Part shown: piece by piece, positions 34,685 to 42,061 of the stretch
Position numbering within the stretch: the stretch's first letter is position 1
How the letters are laid out: every line of letters begins with the position of its first letter
Assembly (NCBI RefSeq): GCF_003054265.1
Contig: NZ_QBKT01000004.1
Coordinates: 248,001 to 312,000, forward strand
Length of the DNA stretch: 64,000 bases
Reading direction: 5' to 3'
From: Kordia periserrulae
GTDB taxonomy: Bacteria; Bacteroidota; Bacteroidia; Flavobacteriales; Flavobacteriaceae
The notes under the pieces: model-generated
What the model was told of the DNA's origin: nothing
The model's input: only the letters and a program-made list of their open reading frames with translations
Database searches by the model: none
Program-made: the position numbers and the translations under genes

Positions 34685-36784
34685 TTAATTTTTAATTAGC
34701 TTAAATGTCCAGAATACACCAGCACCAGCTTCTATTTGTACTGTAATCGTATTATCGTCAATAAAGGTGATATCGTACGTAATTGAGCTTGGCGCATCTG
34801 CTGGATTTGAAAGTTCGCCGGCATTATTCGCTTTTGGAATTCCCAAATACGCTCCTGTTCCGTTGAGCGTTACCGTTCCTGAAGTGTCATCGTACACGTA
34901 GGTTGCTGCGGCAGATCCGTCATGTGGTGCTACTGGCGTTCCACAAGCGTCGCCACTTCCGCTTTGCCATCCTTCAATCCAAGTATCCATTCCTAGTACA
35001 TTACTGAAAGATCCGTCTGCATTAAACACATATTCGTCGTCGTAGAAACAAGCTCTTTCTGTTACTTGTGCATCACTGATAGCAAACCAATCGCCTGAAC
35101 CTGCTGTTGGTCCTACTGCTAATGAACCTGCTTCTGGAGCAATACTCCATGAACCTACTAATGGTGAACTTGGTACATCGCCTTCACGAACTAATTTGAA
35201 CGTCCAGAATACACCTGAACCTGCTTCAATTTGAACGGTCATATTGTTGATATCGTCTAATGTGACATTGTATGTGATAGAACTTGGCGCATCTGCTGGG
35301 TTTGAAAGTTCTCCCGAGTTATTTGCTTTTGGTAAAGCGATGTATGCTCCTGTTCCGTTGATTGTAACTGTTCCTGCCGTTTCATCATACGTGTAGGTTG
35401 CTGCTGCAGATCCGTCATGCGGAGCTATCGGTGTTCCGCAAGCATCGCCACTTCCGCTTTGCCAACCTTCAATCCAAGTATCCATTCCTAATACATTGCT
35501 AAACGATCCATCAGTTCCGAAAACATAGGTATCATCGTAATAACAAGCTCTTTCTGCTACTTGTGCATCACTGATAGAGAACCATTCTCCAGAACCTGGT
35601 GTTGGTCCTACAGCTAACGATCCTGCTACTGGAGCCACTTTCCATGTTCCTGCAATGGTTGGTGCTTGTGTTGGTTGCTTGTAGAAATAAATATTGTCAA
35701 TAAATACCGTTCCTTGCGCCCATGGCGTTCCTACAAATTTTAATTGAAAGATTTCATTGACTGATAATCCTTGATCAACATATTCTGCAATTGGAATTTC
35801 GATAGTTGTCCATGAATCTGCTGTTAATGGTCGCGTTACTGGCGCTTCTGTTGTTGCTGACGGACTGTTGATGAGTGATACTTCTAAATCAGTTACTACA
35901 TCCGCTGTCCATACATCTAAGTGTAAAAATTCCATGCCTGAAACATCAATCGTTGTTCCGTCTGCCAACGCAATCCCTTGATAACTGATGTTGATGTATT
36001 GAAGTATTTGGTCGCCATTCAAATCGTACATTGCCCAGCTACTTCCTTGTCCGCCTTGTCCCCAATCTGGGAAGTAGTTAGTTCCTGGCACATCGTCGTA
36101 CGCACTGCTAAATATAGAAATAACGTCTTCTGCTGCTCTAGCAGGTTGTGCTGGCGCAGATGCTATTGGCGCTACGATTGCTGTTACTTCAAAATCTTCT
36201 GTATAGGTAGTGGTTTCAATTGCTCCACCCATCGCTACTACTGTAATCGTATAAATCCCTGGTTCGTCGTAGATGTACGAAATGGTTTCTCCGATGTTTC
36301 CTGTTACAGGCTCACTTCCGTCTCCAAAATTGATTTGGTTACTCATAGCGAAATCCGCTGTAGCGGTAATGTTTACCTGCTTAGATACGCCTGGATCATT
36401 TTCAATAGTTACTACTAAGTTTTGCGGTGCAATGAATGATACGACGATTTGCTGCGTCAGCGTTGTAGTGTCGCCATTTAATGCTTTTGCTGTTAAAGTA
36501 ACATCATACGTTCCTTCTGCGTATGTGTGTTCTACAAAACTTCCTGGAGCTATGCCTGTTACGGCGTCTGAGCCATCTCCGAAGTTTAAGTTATAGGTAG
36601 TAACTCCTTCGCCAAGTGGCGTGATTTTTACCAGACCTGTATTGTCTTGTGTAATTTCTGTGAGTAAGGACAGATTTGTAGGCGCGTTAACGGTATCTAC
36701 AAAGTCCAAGTTTTCGTCGTCATCGCAACTGAAGACAATCAGCGCGATAAGACAGATACTGAATACATATTTTATTGCTTTCAT
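34685..36784 (-). CDS. Modular surface glycan-binding lipoprotein (SusE/SGBP position)
   Basis: The start chosen is the ATG before MKAIKYVFSICLIALIVFSC (lipid Cys20). An in-frame ATG 51 bases upstream would overlap susD. The N-terminal part has two PKD-like repeats (about 25-205, with NLNFGDGSDAVTG and QINFGDGSEPVTGN). An ADVISIFSSAY module follows (about 220-370). The C-terminal 330 residues are two near-identical modules of about 165 residues (GTWKVAPVAGSLAVGPT and GSWSIAPEAGSLAVGPT). No catalytic motif. Gene order after susD matches surface glycan-binding proteins of PULs. It probably holds the polysaccharide near SusCD and GH16. Confidence 0.82.
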   Translation of the reverse strand: MKAIKYVFSICLIALIVFSCDDDENLDFVDTVNAPTNLSLLTEITQDNTGLVKITPLGEGVTTYNLNFGDGSDAVTGIAPGSFVEHTYAEGTYDVTLTAKALNGDTTTLTQQIVVSFIAPQNLVVTIENDPGVSKQVNITATADFAMSNQINFGDGSEPVTGNIGETISYIYDEPGIYTITVVAMGGAIETTTYTEDFEVTAIVAPIASAPAQPARAAEDVISIFSSAYDDVPGTNYFPDWGQGGQGSSWAMYDLNGDQILQYINISYQGIALADGTTIDVSGMEFLHLDVWTADVVTDLEVSLINSPSATTEAPVTRPLTADSWTTIEIPIAEYVDQGLSVNEIFQLKFVGTPWAQGTVFIDNIYFYKQPTQAPTIAGTWKVAPVAGSLAVGPTPGSGEWFSISDAQVAERACYYDDTYVFGTDGSFSNVLGMDTWIEGWQSGSGDACGTPIAPHDGSAAATYTYDETAGTVTINGTGAYIALPKANNSGELSNPADAPSSITYNVTLDDINNMTVQIEAGSGVFWTFKLVREGDVPSSPLVGSWSIAPEAGSLAVGPTAGSGDWFAISDAQVTERACFYDDEYVFNADGSFSNVLGMDTWIEGWQSGSGDACGTPVAPHDGSAAATYVYDDTSGTVTLNGTGAYLGIPKANNAGELSNPADAPSSITYDITFIDDNTITVQIEAGAGVFWTFKLIKN
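34707..35660. repeat. Tandem internal gene duplication, 495-bp period
   Basis: Two consecutive coding segments of about 465-470 bases, offset by 495 bases, encode almost the same module. Long identical stretches include the parts for ERAC-x-YDD and NVLGMDTWIEGWQSGSGDAC. The DNA similarity implies a recent duplication or ongoing gene conversion. Confidence 0.85.
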
Positions 36785-36810
36785 ATTGTATGTTTTCTTT
36801 TTTCTAGCGA

Positions 36811-38277
36811 TTAATATCCTGCATTTTGCTGCCAACGATTTCCTGCCAATTCAATTTCGATTCGTGGAATTGGAAATATTTCGTTTTTCCCTGGCGTAAA
36901 CCCTGGAATAGTACTTGTTTCTCCTGTTCTAACTTGATCGAAGAAACGATGTCCTTCGCCTGCTAGCTCTCTTCTTCTTTCTGCTAATACGTTTTCTAAC
37001 GTTGCTGTAATTCGATTGTTGGTATTTCCAAAAGCTCTATCGCGAATCGCATCTAAGAATGTTTGCGGATTGGCAATTGGTGCTGGCGCACGCAAGTTGG
37101 CTTCAGCTGCCATTAATAGTACGTCTGCATAACGAATAGCTCTGTAGTTGTTACTACGGTTGATGTTTGCATCTTGAATTACGTTGTCATTCGCATACGG
37201 AATGTATTTTAGGTTGAAGTATCCTGTATGCTCAGAACCTTCTGTAAAGGTTACATCTGGACGTTCTACTACAAATGCATTGATGTCTAATACCGTAGCT
37301 GCCAAACGCGAATCTCCAGATTGGTATAAGTCTACCACATCTTGTACAGGCACGTTGAAACTGAAACCTGAAGCATACGGACTAAAGTTTCCACTTTGAA
37401 AACGTGGTCCCATAAATCCTACGGCAACATTTCCTTCTACACATTGAAAACAACCGAAACTTGCTCCTTCTTGCGTACCTGAGTATTGAATTTCAAATAC
37501 AGATTCTGAGTTGTTTTCGTTGTTGTTTAGGAAGATTGTATTAAAATCTTGTACCAATTGATATTGTCCAGAGTTAATAACTTCATTAAAAGCTTGTGCT
37601 GCTTCTGTAAATTTTTCTTGGTAGAGATAGATTTTACCAAGCAATGCCCACGCAGCTCCTTTGGTTGCGCGCCCTGGTTGTGTTTGCGTCCAAGGTAAGT
37701 TTGGAATGGCATTCATCAAATCTACTTCTATTTGTAAATAGACATCTTCTTTTGGTGTTCTGTCAATCGATTGTGTTTCTTCGATGGTGATTCTTCTGTC
37801 GGTGTACATTGGAACATCTCCAAAGAATTTTACCAATTCAAAGTAATAGTACGAGCGTAAGAATAGATTTTCTGCTAATAGTTGCTCTTTTCCATCAAAG
37901 TCTAGATTGTCTTGAAATTCTACAATATAGTTTGCACGACTGATTCCTGCATACATCCACTGAAATACGTTTCGCAACGCACCATTATCTGGTGTATGAA
38001 TCATGTCGTCAATTTGTTGCCAATCGAGAACATCTGTAGGATTTTCTCCTCCACAGAGACTGTTATCAGAGGCAATTTCACCCAAAATATTATTCAAATA
38101 CGTTGTAGAGAGTAAATCGTACACACCTACAAGTGCATCTTGATAGTTTTCTGGAGTGTTGAAAAAGTTTTCGGTGTTTTCTTGCCCTGGCGGCAATATT
38201 TCTAAGTAATCATCACAAGATTGTATGCTCATAATGATTAGCAGTGCGGCTGCTAGTTTTGTTATCTTATTATACAT
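36811..38277 (-). CDS. susD: SusD-family glycan-binding lipoprotein
   Basis: The start is the ATG before MYNKITKLAAALLIIMSIQSC (lipid Cys21). The in-frame ATG at 38301 would overlap susC. The SusD/RagB domain spans most of the 488 residues, with typical segments DYLEILPPGQ, RSYYYFELVKFFGDVPMYTD and GRATKGAAWALLGKIYLYQE (TPR-like). The C-terminal RADVLLMAAEANLRA / ERRRELAGEGHRFFDQVRTGE part is also typical. It forms the outer-membrane lid over the SusC channel and binds the incoming glucan oligosaccharide. It is translated 10 bases after susC. Confidence 0.95.
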   Translation of the reverse strand: MYNKITKLAAALLIIMSIQSCDDYLEILPPGQENTENFFNTPENYQDALVGVYDLLSTTYLNNILGEIASDNSLCGGENPTDVLDWQQIDDMIHTPDNGALRNVFQWMYAGISRANYIVEFQDNLDFDGKEQLLAENLFLRSYYYFELVKFFGDVPMYTDRRITIEETQSIDRTPKEDVYLQIEVDLMNAIPNLPWTQTQPGRATKGAAWALLGKIYLYQEKFTEAAQAFNEVINSGQYQLVQDFNTIFLNNNENNSESVFEIQYSGTQEGASFGCFQCVEGNVAVGFMGPRFQSGNFSPYASGFSFNVPVQDVVDLYQSGDSRLAATVLDINAFVVERPDVTFTEGSEHTGYFNLKYIPYANDNVIQDANINRSNNYRAIRYADVLLMAAEANLRAPAPIANPQTFLDAIRDRAFGNTNNRITATLENVLAERRRELAGEGHRFFDQVRTGETSTIPGFTPGKNEIFPIPRIEIELAGNRWQQNAGY

Positions 38278-38287
38278 AGTGATGTGT

Positions 38288-41200
38288 TTAGAATGATACA
38301 TTGATTCCTGTTGTAAATGTTCTTGCTAATGGATATTGCCCTAAATCAACTCCTGCTGCTAATGGATTGGCATTGTTGACATCTGGGTTGTATCCACGAT
38401 ATTTTGTAAACGTATACAAGTTGTTAACACTGAAGTACAGTCGGAAGCGATCTAAGTGAATTTTTTCTAAGATTTCGCTTGGCAACGAGTACCCAATTTG
38501 AATGTTTTGTATACGTAAGTATGATCCATCTTCTACAAAGAAGTCTGAGAATAAACGGTTGTTAGACGCATTTGTAGAAGCTCTTGGTACAGAGTTCGAC
38601 GTTCCTTCGCCTGTCCAACGATCTAAGTATAGTGTTGGTTTGTTACTGTATGTTAAGAAACGCTCATAACTTCTTGCAATGTCATTTCCGATAGAAGCGT
38701 ATAATGACGTACCAAAGTCAAATTGTTTGTAATTTAAGTTTAAGTTGAAGCCCATGGTAAAGTCTGGAATTGGATTACCAATCATCGTTTGATCGTCTTC
38801 ACTTCCAAATTCAATGACGCCATCACCATCCACATCTACGTAACGAATGTCTCCTGGTTGCGCACCTGGTTGTGCTGCATGCGCATCAATTTCTGCTTGA
38901 TTTTGGAAGATTCCGTCTGTTTGTAATCCCCAAAAAGCACCAATTGGTAAGCCCGATTGGAAACGCGAGGTTGTTTGATTCAAATCGAATAAACCTCCTG
39001 GCAAGAATCCTGCGGCATTGTTTACTTCAATGGCTTCGTTGTCGATACTTGTTAGGTTGTACCCAACTTGAATGCTGAAATCGTCAGAGAAATCGTGAGA
39101 GAAGTTGATACTTAAATCCAATCCTCTGTTTTCTACGATTCCCGCATTTACGACTGGCGCTGAACTTCCTCCAGCACTTGTTCCTAATAACGCAGATACT
39201 TCTGGCACTAATAACAAGTCTTCCGTACGTTTTTTATAGTAATCGACAGTTACGTTTAATTTACGATCAAATAAGCTCATATCCAAACCAATGTTGGTTT
39301 GTTTCGTAGTTTCCCACTGTAAGCTAGGGTTTGAGAGTGCTCCAATGGCATTTCCAAACGATAATACATCGCCAAAAGGATAGGTTGCTTCGGCATTGGC
39401 TCCTTGTAACAATCCTAACCAACGATAACTACCAATTCGGTCGTTACCTGTGATTCCCCAGCTTCCTCTTAGTTTTAAGTTGTCGATGATGCTTGATTTG
39501 AAGAATTCTTCTTGCGAAACAATCCAACCTCCAGATAATGATGGAAAATATCCTACACGATTGTTTGGTCCGAAACGCGTAGAAGCATCACGACGTAACA
39601 TTGCTGAAAATAAATACTTTCCTTGATAATCGTATTGAACTCTACCAAAGATAGAATATAAACGATCTTCTCCAATACCTGTTGTTGGACTTAGCGTTTG
39701 TTGAATGTCATTTGGATCGCCGTTTGGCGTATCGTCATCATCAATGATAAATGATTGTGTATTGCTTAAATAGGCATTGCTCCACTCGTCTGGTCCGTTT
39801 ACTAAGAAACCTGTTGCGAAGAATCCGTCGTATTGGAAACTTTGTAAGGATGTTCCTAGTAATCCATCAAAGTTGTGATCTCCGAAGGATTTTTTGTAGT
39901 TGATGAAACTTTCCCAAGTGTAATCAAAGAAGTTTTGCACGTTTTCACCTACCAAACTGTACACATCTCTATCGCCATCATCATTCGTATCTAATACAAA
40001 TTGGTTGTTGGTTACATTTACTGTGTTTTGCACTTTGTTTGGTCCGTAGTATTGCAATGGAATGTAAAAACGGTTGACAACATCCGCATAGTTAAAGTTG
40101 AAACGCGATGTCGCTTGTAAATCTGGAATAATTTCATATTGCAATTCTAACTTTCCTGTGAAACGATTTGTTTTTGTTTCGTTGAAGGTATTGTTGATTA
40201 CCGCAAAAGGGTTAATGATTTCAATTCCTTGCTCAGAGCCAATATATGAGAATCCGCGCGAAGGACCGCTTCCGTCAGTTCCGTCAAATATTGGTGTTAA
40301 TGGTGAAGCATTTGCTCCATAATATAATATAGAACCACGTCCACCTTCTGGAATTCCTCTTCTTTTTACATTTGTATATAGAAGTAAGGTGTTTAATTTT
40401 AAATCTTCTGTCAAGTTGATACTTAAGTTATTTTTAAGCGTCCAACGTGTAAAGTTTGATTTTTCACTCGCAATGATACCATCTTGTCCTAAATAACCTC
40501 CACTAATTCCATAAGTGATGTTTTCTGAACCTCCAGACGCACTTAAACTGTGACTGAATAATGGCGCTGTCGTAAACAATTCATCTTGCCAATCAGTTCC
40601 TACACCTAAAGTGGAAAGGTTTGGATATGGCAACGGATTTCCATCTGCAATTTCAGTTTCATTGACATATACTCCATATTCTGTAGCATTCATTAAATCT
40701 AACGTATTAGATGTTTCCTGTACAGCATAGAAAGAGTTGTAATTGAATTTTGTTTTTGATTCTCTACGTCCGCTTTTCGTGGTGATTAAGATAACTCCAT
40801 TAGAAGCTTGCACACCATATATAGCAGAACTGGCATCTTTAATGACATCTAGTTTTTCAATATCATTTGGATCAATCACACTTAAATCATCTCCAACATT
40901 GACACCATCTACAATAATTAACGGATTGTTGTTTCCATTAGATGTAATACCACGAATACGAATGTTGAGTGCCGCACCTGGCGAACCCGAAGTAGCATTT
41001 ACTTGTACTCCCGAAGCCGATCCCTGTAGTGCTTCTTCCACTCGCACAGGGTTACGCTCTAAAATTTCTTCCGATTCTACCGAAGAAAAAGCTCCTGAAA
41101 CCAATTCTTTTCGTTGTGAACCATATCCAATAACGACTACAGACTCTAGCGCTTCTGCATCTTCTTTTAAGACTATGGTTAGTTCTTTACTTGAGGTTAT

Positions 41201-41449
41201 GACAACTTCTTGAGTTGCATATCCAACGGAAGAAAATACAATTGTACTTCCGCCAGGAACATTTTTCAGACTGAAATTTCCATCAAAATCAGTGGACGTT
41301 CCTTTTGAAGTGTTTTTCAGTAAAACGGTAACTCCAGGTAGTGGCATTTGACTGCCATCTTCTACTACTTTCCCTTTTACTTCAAACTCTTGCCCAAAGC
41401 TCCATATCGAGGAGAGCATGAAAGCAAGGATGATAACATAACGGTTCAT
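38288..41449 (-). CDS. susC: SusC-family TonB-dependent outer-membrane transporter
   Basis: A signal peptide (to about residue 20, SFGQ) is followed by a CarboxypepD_reg-like domain (about 22-100, VKGKVVEDGSQMPLPGVTV ... FDGNFSLKNVPGG). The plug (about 110-230) contains NIRIRGITSNGNNNPLIIVD and SSAIYGVQASNGVILITTK. A 22-strand barrel ends in ARTFTTGINVSF. Length 1053 is typical of SusC. It imports oligosaccharides energised by TonB. As the first gene of operon A it is preceded by the conserved blocks at 41516-41704, and a divergent small peptide gene starts 345 bases away. Confidence 0.95.
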   Translation of the reverse strand: MNRYVIILAFMLSSIWSFGQEFEVKGKVVEDGSQMPLPGVTVLLKNTSKGTSTDFDGNFSLKNVPGGSTIVFSSVGYATQEVVITSSKELTIVLKEDAEALESVVVIGYGSQRKELVSGAFSSVESEEILERNPVRVEEALQGSASGVQVNATSGSPGAALNIRIRGITSNGNNNPLIIVDGVNVGDDLSVIDPNDIEKLDVIKDASSAIYGVQASNGVILITTKSGRRESKTKFNYNSFYAVQETSNTLDLMNATEYGVYVNETEIADGNPLPYPNLSTLGVGTDWQDELFTTAPLFSHSLSASGGSENITYGISGGYLGQDGIIASEKSNFTRWTLKNNLSINLTEDLKLNTLLLYTNVKRRGIPEGGRGSILYYGANASPLTPIFDGTDGSGPSRGFSYIGSEQGIEIINPFAVINNTFNETKTNRFTGKLELQYEIIPDLQATSRFNFNYADVVNRFYIPLQYYGPNKVQNTVNVTNNQFVLDTNDDGDRDVYSLVGENVQNFFDYTWESFINYKKSFGDHNFDGLLGTSLQSFQYDGFFATGFLVNGPDEWSNAYLSNTQSFIIDDDDTPNGDPNDIQQTLSPTTGIGEDRLYSIFGRVQYDYQGKYLFSAMLRRDASTRFGPNNRVGYFPSLSGGWIVSQEEFFKSSIIDNLKLRGSWGITGNDRIGSYRWLGLLQGANAEATYPFGDVLSFGNAIGALSNPSLQWETTKQTNIGLDMSLFDRKLNVTVDYYKKRTEDLLLVPEVSALLGTSAGGSSAPVVNAGIVENRGLDLSINFSHDFSDDFSIQVGYNLTSIDNEAIEVNNAAGFLPGGLFDLNQTTSRFQSGLPIGAFWGLQTDGIFQNQAEIDAHAAQPGAQPGDIRYVDVDGDGVIEFGSEDDQTMIGNPIPDFTMGFNLNLNYKQFDFGTSLYASIGNDIARSYERFLTYSNKPTLYLDRWTGEGTSNSVPRASTNASNNRLFSDFFVEDGSYLRIQNIQIGYSLPSEILEKIHLDRFRLYFSVNNLYTFTKYRGYNPDVNNANPLAAGVDLGQYPLARTFTTGINVSF

Positions 41450-41515
41450 ATGGTTAATTTTTTAATTCGAGGCAATTTATCCACAATTGCTAACGAATCC
41501 TTAAAAAACACCTAT

Positions 41516-41704
41516 ACAAAAAACATACATGTTAATTTTTAGTTGCTATTTTTAAATAATTGTTAAGAAAACCCCTTTGTTTATACGTTATTCACAATAG
41601 TCTTGTTTTTGAAAAAAAATGAATGTTGAGGTATGAAAATTCTAACTACAACGTTATTGTTGTGGTAATGTTGTGGTCTTTTTTAGTAATGTTGTGGTCT
41701 TTTT
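41516..41704 (-). promoter_or_regulatory. Predicted promoter/operator region of glucan operon A, divergent from a peptide gene
   Basis: The blocks are ACAAAAAACATACAT (41516-41530), ATTCACAATA (41590-41599) and GTTGTGGT at 41659, 41670 and 41691. Copies two and three are part of a perfect 19-base direct repeat GTAATGTTGTGGTCTTTTT (41665-41683, 41686-41704). Copy spacing of 11 and 21 bases puts all three on one DNA face. The first two copies and the other two blocks recur with equal spacing before operon B. The adjacent LuxR-type sensor-regulator (42062-44863) is the best candidate to bind here. The rest of the 345-bp gap is AT-rich with nothing else seen. Confidence 0.7.
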
Positions 41705-41794
41705 GTAATTGCTGTAATTTTGTATTGGCTATAAATCCTCATCTTCCGATGATTTTACGTATTTTTAAGTAATTAATACTTAAAATATTAAATC

Positions 41795-41962
41795 ATGAAA
41801 AAATCTGTTAAAAAATTAAACTTACGTAAAATTGCCATTTTAAAATTGAACCAAATACCAACGATTGTAGGTGGACGAGATGTACCTATTGATGCATCTG
41901 GAGCACAAGGATGTGGCGGTGCAAAAACGCAGCCTGAATGCCCAACTACTGTTACAGGATAA
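41795..41962 (+). CDS. GG-leader natural-product (RiPP) precursor-like peptide inside the glucan locus
   Basis: This 55-residue gene starts MKKSVKKLNLRKIAILKLNQ and reaches a double glycine at residues 26-27 (IPTIVGG). The Lys-rich leader with an LNLRK motif is of the Bacteroidota GG-leader precursor type. The predicted 28-residue core has Cys40 and Cys49, Ser35 and Thr at 45, 51, 52 and 54, which could allow thioether or other crosslinks. The GG position is identical to that of the gene at 8276-8410, with Arg-Lys at 11-12 versus 12-13 and Ile24 shared. It is divergent from susC and lies 90 bases past the operator-like GTTGTGGT repeats, so it may share regulation. No maturation or export gene is in the window. 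Confidence 0.6.
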   Translation: MKKSVKKLNLRKIAILKLNQIPTIVGGRDVPIDASGAQGCGGAKTQPECPTTVTG

Positions 41963-42061
41963 GATTTTTTATTTTTTGATACCATTTTAGAAAGAATATG
42001 CTATAATACGTTCTGTGTTGTAGCGTATTTTTTTTGACTCGATAATCACAATTTAACTTTA

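Noticed and set aside
36785-36835. Upstream in-frame ATG for the modular lipoprotein
   Set aside because: It lies inside susD and precedes the lipoprotein signal by a basic stretch; the ATG at 36784 gives a standard signal. The same logic set susD at 38277, GH16 at 27730, hisD at 56341 and hisG at 57198.
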